A stretch of DNA of 30,671 bases from VBAS01 sp035318985 (GCA_035318985.1 DATHDP010000150.1:1-30671), one strand, 5' to 3'; counted from the first letter of the stretch, positions 16,363 through 24,792 are shown. Notes: generated from the sequence alone by a model not told the origin. Numbers and translations are program-made.

Positions 16363-17637
16363 ATGAAGTATGATGTCATCATCATTGGGGCTGGAGCCAC
16401 CGGGCTATTGGCAATGAGAGAGCTTGCAAAAGCAGGTTATCATGTTTGCATGTTAGAAGCAGCCGAAACTGCTGGTGGAAGGATCTCTACAATTAAAGAC
16501 GGCTTTGAAAATTATGCTGAGGCTGGTGCAGAATTTATCCATGGAAAACTACCTCTTACTTTTCAATTACTAAAAGATGCCGGTTTATCTTGCGAAACTG
16601 TAGAAGGAAAAATGATCGGAGTTCGGCAAGGACAATGGCAAAGCGAAGAGCATTATGATCATTGGGACGAATTCATGCAAGAACTCAGAAATTTAAAAGC
16701 AGATATTACGATCCTTCAATTTTTAGAAGAAAAATTTTCCGGTCCCGAATATATCCATCTCCGACAGGCTGTTCAACGATTTTCAGAAGGTTTTGACCTT
16801 GCCGATATTTCAAAAGCTTCGATCCTTTCTGTAAAAAAAGAATGGGAGGAAATAGACAAAACACAATACAGGATCAAAGGAGGCTATATCCAGCTTGTAG
16901 ATCACATGGTTAGTTCTTGCCGCCAACTAAATACTGAATTTTACTTTAATACCTGTGCAAATAAAATAGATCATGAAGAAGGGAATGTAACTGTCCATAC
17001 TACTGATAACAAAAAATTCCAGGCAAATAAACTGATCATTACTGTTTCTGCAGGTGTATTACAATCCGGAACAATTCAATTTAAACCCGCATTAACTGAT
17101 CATGCAGTTGCGATACAAGGTTTGGGGTTTGGCACCGTGATAAAATTTCTGCTTGAATTCAAAACAAATTTCTGGGAAGAGTTTGATGATGAAACTGGTT
17201 TTTTATTAACTGATGAGGAAATACCAACCTGGTGGACTCAACTACCCGCAGAAAGTAATTTACTCACCGGCTGGCTAGGCGGGCCGAACGCAACAAAAAA
17301 AATATTTGAGCCAGACTCTTCATTATTACAAACTGCGTTACTATCTCTATCATCTATCTTTCGCATTCCGCCTGCAATGCTCCAAGAAGAACTTACTAAT
17401 TATAAGATCATTAATTGGCTAAACCAACCTTATATAAAAGGAGGTTACAGTTATAATACACTACATTCTGAAAAGGCAAAAGAAATATTATCATCGCCGG
17501 TAAACAAAACGATCTATTTTGCAGGTGAAGCAATAAGCAAAAGTGAATCGCAGGGAACAGTGGAAAGTGCCTTGCAAAGCGGGTATGACACTGCTAAAAT
17601 GCTGATCGGTCATTATCAGTCAGAAAAAAAGGTATAA
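16363..17637 (+). CDS. Flavin-dependent amine oxidase family protein
   Basis: FAD-binding features are clear: GAGATG (9-14), E32 for the ribose, and GGR (38-40) with AEAGAEFIHG shortly after, the standard opening of the flavin monoamine oxidase family. The C-terminus has FAGEA (386-390) and GTVESALQSG (398-407), which contact the flavin. The middle holds substrate-domain segments such as KLIITVSAGVLQSGTIQF. There is no signal peptide. The family oxidises primary, secondary or polyamines; the actual substrate cannot be determined. Length (424 aa) is normal. Its 3' end converges on the acidic-protein gene with three bases between. Confidence 0.88.
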   Translation: MKYDVIIIGAGATGLLAMRELAKAGYHVCMLEAAETAGGRISTIKDGFENYAEAGAEFIHGKLPLTFQLLKDAGLSCETVEGKMIGVRQGQWQSEEHYDHWDEFMQELRNLKADITILQFLEEKFSGPEYIHLRQAVQRFSEGFDLADISKASILSVKKEWEEIDKTQYRIKGGYIQLVDHMVSSCRQLNTEFYFNTCANKIDHEEGNVTVHTTDNKKFQANKLIITVSAGVLQSGTIQFKPALTDHAVAIQGLGFGTVIKFLLEFKTNFWEEFDDETGFLLTDEEIPTWWTQLPAESNLLTGWLGGPNATKKIFEPDSSLLQTALLSLSSIFRIPPAMLQEELTNYKIINWLNQPYIKGGYSYNTLHSEKAKEILSSPVNKTIYFAGEAISKSESQGTVESALQSGYDTAKMLIGHYQSEKKV

Positions 17638-17640
17638 GCT

Positions 17641-18138
17641 TTATTCATCTTCAGGATCACGAATACTATAAGAATTATTTTCTTCGTCCTCCTCACCTAT
17701 TTCTTCATCAGCATCATCCTCCTCACTTCCCGGCACATCCAGTTCATTTCCGCTTATATCTGATGACTCATTTAATTTTTCCCCTTCATCGTCGGCGTTA
17801 TCAAGAGCCGAAGCTTTCAATTGTTCATCGTCTAAGGTCGCCATTGATTCGCTGCTGCGTTGCAGAAGATCTCTTTCTGTATTGCTAACATTAGATTCTT
17901 TGTCCACCAAAATATCTTCATCTGGACCTAACAACTTATTTGCTTCTTCATCAGCTGAGGAAATAGTTGTGTCAGCCATTTCACCTGGAGGCAATGGCCT
18001 TACATGTTCCTGCCCGGGAATATCTTTCACTTCCGGCAGATTGAGAGTAGCTTCATCCGGTTTTAAAAGCTCCTTGTCACGTTTTGATTCGGGCAGGTCG
18101 CTTGTGGTTTTATCGTTCTTTTTTTGAATTGTTTTCAT
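17641..18138 (-). CDS. Highly acidic, probably disordered protein
   Basis: From the ATG at 18138 the protein has 165 residues, with a basic start (MKTIQKKNDKTTSD) and an extremely acidic C-terminus rich in Glu and Asp (for example GSEEDDADEEIGEEDEENNS). A central phrase, DIPGQEHVRPLPPGEMADTT followed by ISSADEEA, looks like a conserved motif that I recall from other Bacteroidota hypothetical proteins. No cysteines, membrane segments or signal peptide are seen. Low complexity suggests intrinsic disorder, possibly cation binding or a stress-related role, but this is speculation. The frame extends to 18180, where the extra residues are aromatic and atypical. Confidence 0.65.
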   Translation of the reverse strand: MKTIQKKNDKTTSDLPESKRDKELLKPDEATLNLPEVKDIPGQEHVRPLPPGEMADTTISSADEEANKLLGPDEDILVDKESNVSNTERDLLQRSSESMATLDDEQLKASALDNADDEGEKLNESSDISGNELDVPGSEEDDADEEIGEEDEENNSYSIRDPEDE

Positions 18139-18241
18139 AAAAAATATTTGAAGGATGATAGAATAATATTTACCAAGCAAAACCGTGCCCGGATACTAAA
18201 CTGGGTAATTCAAAAAAATAAACCGTAGAGAATGTGGAATC

Positions 18242-18270
18242 TTTTTCCTCGAAAATTCGGATAGGAAAAA
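18242..18270 (-). terminator. A/T-armed hairpin just after the MaoC-like stop
   Basis: TTTTTCC (18242-18248) pairs with GGAAAAA (18264-18270), with an inner CGAA/TTCG pairing possible. It begins one base past the stop codon of the MaoC-like gene. No U-run follows the stem on the minus strand, so the call is tentative. Confidence 0.3.
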
Positions 18271-18271
18271 T

Positions 18272-18679
18272 TTAATTGTCAGCAGTAAAAGTGTAACACC
18301 AGGCCTCTCCCTCTAAAACAGTCTCACTGTCCTGTCGTGTTATTTTTATTTTTAATTGAGTAACGGGTTTTGTTTCATGCTTACTCATCACCTCAGCTTC
18401 GGCTGTAATTGTATCGCCAATAAAAACCGGGGCTGTGAATTTCCAATTCTGGCTTAGAAAAACCGTACCCGGCCCGGGCATATCCATTGCAACTAAGGCA
18501 TGAAGAAGTCCTGTAGTTAAGCCGCCTTGTACAACAAGTCTTTTAAATTTTGTTTTTGACACAAAGGATTCATCAAAATGAAGTGGATTATAATCGCCGC
18601 TCAATGCGGCAAAGGTCTTTACATGATCGGCAGTTAATGTGATGCTTCGGGTTGCTTTTTGTCCTATAGAAATTTGCAT
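18272..18679 (-). CDS. MaoC-like (R)-specific hydratase
   Basis: The 135-residue protein has the hydratase 2 motif: LSGDYNPLHFDESF with D29 and H34, then a G-rich segment VVQGGLTTGLL that forms the central hot-dog helix. The later FTAPVFIGDTITAEAEV is typical of single-domain MaoC proteins such as PhaJ. It likely hydrates trans-2-enoyl-CoA or a related thioester in the cytoplasm. It follows a small membrane-protein gene with 27 bases between, in the same direction, suggesting an operon. Confidence 0.87.
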   Translation of the reverse strand: MQISIGQKATRSITLTADHVKTFAALSGDYNPLHFDESFVSKTKFKRLVVQGGLTTGLLHALVAMDMPGPGTVFLSQNWKFTAPVFIGDTITAEAEVMSKHETKPVTQLKIKITRQDSETVLEGEAWCYTFTADN

Positions 18680-18706
18680 AGTCTTATTTGTTATCGGCTA
18701 ATTTAC

Positions 18707-19096
18707 TCAATTTTGTTGCTTATTATTCTCTTCAATTTCTTCAATGATCACTTTCTCCTTTTTGATGCCCTGTCGTAAAAGATAAAACAAGCTCATGTAC
18801 ATATTCGCTATCCACACGATGGAAAACCCTGCAATAACGTAGCCCCGCCAGTCAGCGTACAATAAATAAAATTTAGTGATCACCAGCACTACCACTGTAA
18901 CATAATGACTAAAACAATATTCGCATGTAAGCATGTAGAAAAACTTTCTTACAAAGAACAATTTATTTCTCCTGCTATTTAATTCGCAAAACTTACGTGG
19001 CTCTTTAAATATCTCCTCATGTGTAACCGTCCATGAAATGCAGGCAACAGGAATAGCGATCACAAAAAGATAAATAAGCTGCATATTTAAAGACAT
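18707..19096 (-). CDS. Small membrane protein with CxxC motif
   Basis: From the ATG at 19096 the protein has 129 residues and three or four hydrophobic helices (about 5-23, 62-80, 84-104). The motif TCEYCFSHYV (C58, C61, H64) lies at the start of the second helix. It resembles the TCPYCxxHW pattern that I associate with DUF1360-like membrane proteins, although the family link is uncertain. The C-terminal tail is charged (KKEKVIIEEIEENN) and probably cytoplasmic. Function unknown; possibilities include metal binding or redox chemistry. The frame opens at a TTG at 19132, and an ATG at 19084 is another possible start. Likely co-transcribed with the MaoC-like gene. Confidence 0.65.
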   Translation of the reverse strand: MSLNMQLIYLFVIAIPVACISWTVTHEEIFKEPRKFCELNSRRNKLFFVRKFFYMLTCEYCFSHYVTVVVLVITKFYLLYADWRGYVIAGFSIVWIANMYMSLFYLLRQGIKKEKVIIEEIEENNKQQN

Positions 19097-19172
19097 AGCA
19101 AATGACTTTAATGAATAAACTTTATTGTTCAAAAGCCGACCAAAACCAAGCCAGCATTTTGGATTTTATATC

Positions 19173-19200
19173 AAAATAAAAAACCCGGGAATCCCGGGTC
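19173..19200 (-). terminator. Rho-independent terminator of the PepSY-like gene
   Basis: ACCCGGG (19183-19189) pairs with CCCGGGT (19193-19199), loop AAT. On the minus strand the hairpin is followed by TTTTTTATTTTG. It lies 50 bases past the stop of the gene at 19249 and is also U-rich on the plus strand, though no plus gene needs it. Confidence 0.8.
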
Positions 19201-19248
19201 TTTTATTTGTATCATTCAATACATGAATAGTATTGTGAAAGCTGTATT

Positions 19249-19740
19249 TTATTTTAAGTTAGTGTAAACAACTCCCTGTGCATTCATCAATGCTATTTCT
19301 GAAACACCATTTTTAATAAGTGTTACATGATACACTTCTTCGTTTCCATTGGATACTCTTCGGGTAATGCTATATAGATCATTTCCATAGGTATTGATCG
19401 CATTTGTAACCACTACATCCGGTACATATGTGTTAAACACAGGCAAAGAAGCTTTAAAACTTTCTCCCCTCATCATGTACCATGGCTGTGTATTATAATA
19501 TACACGAACGATCCTGTTATTTTCGTTTTTGTAGGTTGCATACCACCAATCACTGGTCATAGGCATCCAGGTTACGGTAGTTGCTGTAGGATAACTTGTC
19601 TCGAAGTTTGTCTTAATAGTAACTGGCACTTGTGCACTATTAAACTCTGTTGTTTTATACGTTGTTGTAGTTACTACTTCGTGTGCGTTTATTGTATAAG
19701 CAGCCGCCAGGATAATTGCTGCACAAAATATTTTTTTCAT
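19249..19740 (-). CDS. Exported PepSY-like (DUF2874-type) protein
   Basis: A Sec signal peptide (MKKIFCAAIILAAAYTINA) precedes two PepSY-like units. The pattern VPVTIKTNFETSYPTATTVT followed by W and WYATYK is the usual opening of the putative beta-lactamase-inhibitor-like PepSY-like family in Bacteroidota, which occurs as small exported proteins of unknown role. A second copy (VVTNAINTYGNDLYSITRRV, YHVTLIKNGVSEIALMN) follows. Threonine-rich start of the mature chain. The gene has a clear terminator and an upstream gap of 218 bases, so it is probably a single-gene transcript. Confidence 0.75.
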   Translation of the reverse strand: MKKIFCAAIILAAAYTINAHEVVTTTTYKTTEFNSAQVPVTIKTNFETSYPTATTVTWMPMTSDWWYATYKNENNRIVRVYYNTQPWYMMRGESFKASLPVFNTYVPDVVVTNAINTYGNDLYSITRRVSNGNEEVYHVTLIKNGVSEIALMNAQGVVYTNLK

Positions 19741-19958
19741 AGATAAGAAATTTAAAAAAGTTAAACAATTGATTTATCTATAAGGGTAAAAACAAGAATG
19801 GTGCCTACGATCTTTTCAAATTCTTATTTGCGCAAAATGTGTTAATTATATCCAATAAAAATTATTTTTCCCTCTCCGGGTATAAACATTGAAGAATGTT
19901 CAGGCAAATAATTTCATAACTGTATTTAATTTGGGCAAAACATTCCCAACAAGGCAAA

Positions 19959-21011
19959 TTATTTATTACTAACTGGTGACGGAAGAATCATCATCATATA
20001 AACATATAAGCCGAGGTTATCAGAGAGAATTTCATCTGCGCCAATCATGGCATTATTTAATAACCGTGACCCAGTGGGGTTAAGACAACCCAATACTACC
20101 CGGTTTGTTTTAAAATTGATTGTGCCTGTTTTTTCCGGAACGATCATATAAGGAGAGTCAGAGTTTTTTCCATAAAATTTAAAACTACTACCATTAAGTT
20201 TCATAAGGCTGTTAAGACTCATGCCGGAATAAATGCCGTCTTTTGAATTCCAGACATTCTCGCTTATGATCCCATCATAATTTGTGATGGTGCCAGCATT
20301 CATATTTCCGCCGATTATGAGGTAAGCTGGCTTGCAAAGATTTACATTGTCTTCCCAAATAAAAACTGCTTGCCTGCTGGTCTTGGGAAATAAAACAGTA
20401 CATTTTGCCACGTCCTTTTCAGAAAAATAATAAACGTCTTTTATAACGTTTTTCTGTCCAAAAAAACTTACAAGGTATTCGTGAGAATAAAACTTTAGCA
20501 GGTCCTCTGCAAACTGGATATCTTCAGGCAATGGAAGAACTTGCTGATTAATGGCTAATGAATAAAGAGTATCACCATCCTTTTCAATGATCATGTTTGC
20601 CACCACCGTAATATTTTTCTTTTGAAATAAGATAGCAGTAGTGTCGTTTTCATTACCGCAGAAAAATCCATCATCATTTAACTCTTTCAGGCTTTCTGTA
20701 TATTCTTTTTTTAAAGAAGTGATATAAGTAAACGAGGAAATATTTTTTGTATGAAATGTTTCAATGCTTCTTGTAATGATCAATGTATCCTTTTTCTTTT
20801 TACTCTTCACAGGTTTTAAATTATAAATATTTATCACGATATCATTCTGAAACCTGCTTCCAGCTGGTAAAAATTTTTTCTTATTTAAATAGCTTTCAAG
20901 TTTTTTAGATGTAAGGGAAGATGCATAAAGAAAATCGTTAGCTGTGTATTGCTGGCTGTGCAAATTGCACACAATTAAAAATGAAATAAGAAAGAGTAAA
21001 GCTCCCTTCAT
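19959..21011 (-). CDS. Exported hypothetical protein (350 aa)
   Basis: I do not recognise the family. A Sec signal peptide (MKGALLFLISFLIVCNLHSQ) precedes the mature protein. The N-terminal third has a repeat-like helix-strand part starting QYTANDFLYASSLTSKKLES, with a basic patch (KSKKKKDTLIITRS) around residues 70-85. The middle contains GFFCGNENDTTAILFQKKN, and the C-terminal third, from about residue 230, is beta-rich with TITNYDGIISENVWNSKDGI and TINFKTNRVVLGCLNPTGS. The cysteines are scattered. The neighbours are a DUF1801 gene upstream and a PepSY-like gene downstream, both separated by about 200 bases, so no operon clue is available. Confidence 0.7.
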   Translation of the reverse strand: MKGALLFLISFLIVCNLHSQQYTANDFLYASSLTSKKLESYLNKKKFLPAGSRFQNDIVINIYNLKPVKSKKKKDTLIITRSIETFHTKNISSFTYITSLKKEYTESLKELNDDGFFCGNENDTTAILFQKKNITVVANMIIEKDGDTLYSLAINQQVLPLPEDIQFAEDLLKFYSHEYLVSFFGQKNVIKDVYYFSEKDVAKCTVLFPKTSRQAVFIWEDNVNLCKPAYLIIGGNMNAGTITNYDGIISENVWNSKDGIYSGMSLNSLMKLNGSSFKFYGKNSDSPYMIVPEKTGTINFKTNRVVLGCLNPTGSRLLNNAMIGADEILSDNLGLYVYMMMILPSPVSNK

Positions 21012-21203
21012 AAAAGAATTTGTTCTTTAATACATTATGACAGCGGGCTTTTAAAAAGAATATTGGGTTGGATATCAAAAGGCAAGTATAAAAGTCTTCT
21101 CAATAACCATACCGGGAGAAGGTTTAAAAACGTTCAGGCTTCAAAACTAGTGATTTATACAAGCAATTGATAATCTTTTTGCATGAATATTTACTAGAAA
21201 TCC

Positions 21204-21569
21204 TCACGATTTCCATTTAATGGTCCCTTCTTTGGATTCTTTAACCCGAAACCGTACGATCTTTTTGATCAGGGTCAAAGGCAATGGCTTATCCAGCGGA
21301 AATTGAACAGAACCTTCAGCAGTTTTATATCTTGTAAGTTCGCTGGCAAACGCTTTTATAGCAGATGGCATGGGATAAAAACCAATATGTTTTTTGAATA
21401 CAGCGAATGTAACAAGTATTTTTTGGTAAGCATACGCAGGCATACGCCATTTCAATTCTTCCTTTGCACCAGGAGCTGCCGCCCTGATGCACTCATGTAA
21501 CTCCCACAACTTTTCCTGCACTTCCGCTGGTGCAGAATAAATATACTCCTCTATTGTTTTCAGTTTCAT
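21204..21569 (-). CDS. DUF1801 (YdhG/iron-chaperone-like) protein
   Basis: The 121-residue protein reads KTIEEYIYSAPAEVQEKLWE at the start and ELKWRMPAYAY centrally, then VTFAVFKKHIGFYPMPSAIK. These are the recognised segments of the DUF1801/YdhG superfamily, whose fold resembles frataxin. Some members are described as iron chaperones in Bacillus, but function is not established for most. The gene starts 18 bases after the ion-channel gene on the same strand and is almost certainly co-transcribed with it. Confidence 0.85.
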   Translation of the reverse strand: MKLKTIEEYIYSAPAEVQEKLWELHECIRAAAPGAKEELKWRMPAYAYQKILVTFAVFKKHIGFYPMPSAIKAFASELTRYKTAEGSVQFPLDKPLPLTLIKKIVRFRVKESKEGTIKWKS

Positions 21570-21587
21570 TTGATCTGCAATTGCAAT

Positions 21588-22559
21588 TTAATTTCCTTCA
21601 CTTGCCTGCCATATAAACCATACATTCGAAATAATATACAATATCAATACTATCATTGATGCAGCCACATCAAATTTATACGCCTTTGCAGCTTTATTTT
21701 TTTTAATAAGATTTAATGAATATGCATTAGCCGCAATAGTAGTAAAAATAAAAAACAGGGTGACACCGTGCAACAGGTCCACCAATGTAAATGAGCTCGA
21801 CTCCGGTAAAGCAGAATCAATAATGTATTTATTACCAATGACGGCGAATAATGCACCCACCGTTAAGCCAAAACGGGAATCCATTCCATCTGCATGAATA
21901 TAAAAGCATACATAGGATATAAGGAATGCTAGATACATTCCTAAAAACATCTTCCAAAACAGCCCGGAAGCTTCCCGGCTAACAACCAGTCTTATTCTGA
22001 ATGAGCTGTATTCTGTATGCGGCTTAGCAAGTTCTTCATCTCCGAAACCGGTTTCGTACATTTTAATTCCCGTTGACAGCAAACAACTATCAATTGTCCA
22101 ACCCCGCAATGTAAACCGCGAATCATAATGCTGACCAACTGTATCTGCAACAAAAACCATCGATTTTGAATCGTACTGGGAATTTTCGAAGGCGATCCGA
22201 AGGCTTTGCCTGTCAAAGGGGAAGTTGCTAATTCTCCAGGAGTCTTTCATTACACATTGCAATTTCATTTGCATATTGATCATATTATTGCTGCTATCGA
22301 TCGTAACAAAGGACTTGGTCACATTCTTTGCCTGCGGTATCTCAAGGTTATTGTAAAAATCAAACTCCTTGTTTTTATATTTTAACCATATCCAGAAATT
22401 AACGCTGTACTCCTTTTGTTTAAAATCTATATCGTGTATGCTTGTAATATAAATACCGATTTTAACAGTATCGGGTTTAGCATCCTGTGCATTTGCCCCA
22501 ATATAAATAACTGAAAAAAGAAAAAAAGAAAGTGCTTTAGAAATAAAATTATTTTTCAT
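21588..22559 (-). CDS. Pentameric ligand-gated ion channel homologue (Cys-loop family, prokaryotic type)
   Basis: A signal peptide (about residues 1-24, ending GANA) precedes an extracellular beta domain with the family motif W108-x4-FPFD (113-116)-x-Q118, and Trp154 in the later strand. Four membrane segments follow in the order expected: M1 about 200-221, M2 about 229-247 (RFGLTVGALFAVIGN), a short M2-M3 loop with LPES (251-254), M3 about 259-281 and M4 about 297-317. The M2-M3 proline is conserved as in GLIC and ELIC. There is no Cys-loop disulfide, as usual for bacterial members. M1 lacks the usual proline and the M2 pore has unusual glycines and an Asn. It is the first gene of a two-gene unit with DUF1801. 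The ligand and the ion selectivity cannot be inferred. Confidence 0.82.
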   Translation of the reverse strand: MKNNFISKALSFFLFSVIYIGANAQDAKPDTVKIGIYITSIHDIDFKQKEYSVNFWIWLKYKNKEFDFYNNLEIPQAKNVTKSFVTIDSSNNMINMQMKLQCVMKDSWRISNFPFDRQSLRIAFENSQYDSKSMVFVADTVGQHYDSRFTLRGWTIDSCLLSTGIKMYETGFGDEELAKPHTEYSSFRIRLVVSREASGLFWKMFLGMYLAFLISYVCFYIHADGMDSRFGLTVGALFAVIGNKYIIDSALPESSSFTLVDLLHGVTLFFIFTTIAANAYSLNLIKKNKAAKAYKFDVAASMIVLILYIISNVWFIWQASEGN

Positions 22560-22655
22560 ATATATTTATTGCAGGCACGAAAGATAGAAAACTGGTAATG
22601 AAAAACAAAGTACTTCTACAACGTATAATTTATCAGATGCTGCAGATGAAAAGTA

Positions 22656-23675
22656 TTATTTTTTGACTTTTCCCGGCTGATGCATTATAAGTTTATTTAT
22701 CCGGTCACTAATAAGAATTGGTGACTGCGATTCTACAAGATAGCTATGAGGTGAAGACCCATTTTCCCATGTATTGCTTCCGTCTTCTGCTACTTTTATT
22801 TTGCCCGTTTGAATATTCCACCATTGCTTGTATCCTTTTACAGCAATCAGTACAGCCGTTTCATCCCAACTCATTCTGCCGGCACTATCCTGCGGACTCA
22901 TCGGAATACTGATACGAAATACATCTTTTACCGGGCTGTTTTTGATGGATCGATCATTAACCAATGGTAGCCCCGTCTTTATTTTCATTCCTATTTCTAC
23001 ACCGGAGAATAATATCGGGGTTTCCCAATTTTCAAAAACAATTTTGGAAGCTGCTGCATCCATTCTCACATTGAATTCATTTCCTGCAGGGAAACTACCT
23101 GCCATACAAACCAATCGCTTTACTTTCTTCCTCACCAATTCTTTCCCAGTAAGCTTTGAATATTTATCAGGAGCAGATTGAAGTAAGTCTGCAAGATTTG
23201 TAAGAAAACCTACTGTTATGATCGTTACTGATCCATCCGGTTGTGAAGCCAATGACTTTCTGTAAACTTCTATTGCGCTTAATACTTCATTATTCTTTTT
23301 TATTTTATGCGGATAATTCAAAAGAAGTGTATCTGTCCAATGCTGACTGTCCTTTAATTCCAAAGCTTTCGATCCTGGAACGCCAATTAATAAACCTGGT
23401 CTTCTGAAATAAGTGTTTAGTACATTAAATACAGCAGCTACCCCTTCATATTTTGTGCTGGCAACTGTTGCAAGGATTTTAATATAACCACTGTCTGCAA
23501 ATGCATGTAATAAAGCAATGGCGCCCACATCATCATAGTCGGGCCCCATATCACTGTCAAAAATTACTGGGAAAGGTTTAATTTTTTGCGCCTGTGATGA
23601 AACAGATGTCAATAAGCAAAAGCAAAGTAATAATCTATAGACCACTTTTTTTAGTTTACTTTTTATAATATTCAC
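22656..23675 (-). CDS. Exported inosine-uridine nucleoside hydrolase-like protein
   Basis: A signal peptide (about 30 residues, ending VSSQAQ) precedes an IU-nucleoside hydrolase fold. The N-terminal calcium-binding motif reads DSDMGPDYDDVGA (residues 40-52), one or two residues longer than the usual DTDxGxDDA. GNEFNVRMDAAA (199-210) matches the ribose-contact segment, and WDETAVLIAV (271-280) matches the final calcium-aspartate segment, but Trp271 stands where many family members have a histidine that protonates the leaving base. It should act in the periplasm. Start is uncertain: GTG at 23675 overlaps the upstream gene by 20 bases, and GTG at 23645 avoids it. Translationally coupled downstream member of a two-gene operon. 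Confidence 0.82.
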   Translation of the reverse strand: MNIIKSKLKKVVYRLLLCFCLLTSVSSQAQKIKPFPVIFDSDMGPDYDDVGAIALLHAFADSGYIKILATVASTKYEGVAAVFNVLNTYFRRPGLLIGVPGSKALELKDSQHWTDTLLLNYPHKIKKNNEVLSAIEVYRKSLASQPDGSVTIITVGFLTNLADLLQSAPDKYSKLTGKELVRKKVKRLVCMAGSFPAGNEFNVRMDAAASKIVFENWETPILFSGVEIGMKIKTGLPLVNDRSIKNSPVKDVFRISIPMSPQDSAGRMSWDETAVLIAVKGYKQWWNIQTGKIKVAEDGSNTWENGSSPHSYLVESQSPILISDRINKLIMHQPGKVKK

Positions 23676-24777
23676 TCCAGGTTATTGTCTTACCGATTTT
23701 GGCAGATCGTCTTGCAGCATCAAGGATCTTTACTACAATATCATTTGTTTCAGCCGAAGAAAGATCGTACTTATTCATTTTAATATTACCACGGATCACA
23801 TTTGCAAAATAAACAAAGGGATCATTGCGATCATCGTTCAAAGCGGATGCAGTGAGAGTTAGAGCTTCCTTTTTCTCATCTTCTTTTATCTGCATATTTG
23901 TTCCATCCTTACAAAAAACAAAACCGGTTTTTCCGTATACCTGCATGTCCTTACGACCAAAAGGCCAGTTCCATGATGCCTGTATGATCACTTGTGCTTT
24001 TTTATAGGCAAGAATGATCGTTGCTTCATCATCAACTTTTGGATATAGATCAGGTTTTATTTGTTGAGTAACTGCCGTCACTGTTACCGGAGTTTCTCCG
24101 TTCATGAGCCATGTTGCAAGATCAGCGCCGTAACAACCGAAATCAGTCAGGGCTCCGCCCCCATTTAAAACAGGATCAGTAAGCCAGTGCAGGAATTCAG
24201 GGCTGCAACCGATCTCAACTGGCCCCCGATGGCCCGTATGAAAAACTATTTTGCGGATATCACCGATCAACTTTTCTTCTTTGACCACTTGGTAAGCTTT
24301 TGCATTAGTTCCATACCATGTAGTTTCATAATTAGTAAGCAAATAAATATTATACTTTTTTGCCAGTGCAAGCATCTTTGTTACATGCTCATTGCTTACA
24401 GCTAATGGTTTTTCAACCATAACATGAATACCACGAGGTGCACAATACTCGACAACTTTTAAATGTTCATAGATATTATTAAACGCAAATACCGCTTCTG
24501 GTTTTGTTTTTCCGATCGCTTCTTCCATGGTATTATAAACAATGCTCATGCTATATCCATATCGCTTTGAATATTTTTCTGCCAGTGAATGATCTGGTTC
24601 TGCAATTCCGACAACCTCAATATCATTTTTCTTTTGGTATCCAAGTATCCAACCTACATGGTCATGTACAAGACCGACAACAACCACACGCAATGGTTTC
24701 TGTTTTAAAGTATCATTTTGTGCTATCACCGGTATGTAAATAGATATAATGAATAAGGCAATCAGGAAGCGCAGCAT
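23656..24777 (-). CDS. Exported Gfo/Idh/MocA family oxidoreductase-like protein
   Basis: The ATG at 24777 gives a Sec signal peptide (MLRFLIALFIISIYIPVIAQ) and 373 residues. The mature chain has a Rossmann start VVVVGLVHDHVGW (31-43), in which the usual GxGxxG is replaced by GLVHDH, then VGIAEPD (57-62), AVFAFNN, and the family hallmark EKPLAVS (122-128). The C-terminal Gfo/Idh/MocA alpha/beta domain follows (GGGALTDFGCYGADLATWLM). The signal has no twin-arginine pair, so how a periplasmic enzyme would get NAD(P) is unclear. Frame extension to a TTG at 24795 is unlikely because a -7 promoter match lies there. It overlaps the nucleoside hydrolase-like gene. Confidence 0.85.
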   Translation of the reverse strand: MLRFLIALFIISIYIPVIAQNDTLKQKPLRVVVVGLVHDHVGWILGYQKKNDIEVVGIAEPDHSLAEKYSKRYGYSMSIVYNTMEEAIGKTKPEAVFAFNNIYEHLKVVEYCAPRGIHVMVEKPLAVSNEHVTKMLALAKKYNIYLLTNYETTWYGTNAKAYQVVKEEKLIGDIRKIVFHTGHRGPVEIGCSPEFLHWLTDPVLNGGGALTDFGCYGADLATWLMNGETPVTVTAVTQQIKPDLYPKVDDEATIILAYKKAQVIIQASWNWPFGRKDMQVYGKTGFVFCKDGTNMQIKEDEKKEALTLTASALNDDRNDPFVYFANVIRGNIKMNKYDLSSAETNDIVVKILDAARRSAKIGKTITWSEYYKK

Positions 24778-24792
24778 GGTATTGATTTTTAG

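Noticed and set aside
21197..21213. GAAATC/GATTTC hairpin at the end of the DUF1801 gene
   Set aside because: It overlaps the coding end, has a six-base stem and no U-run, so terminator function is not supported.
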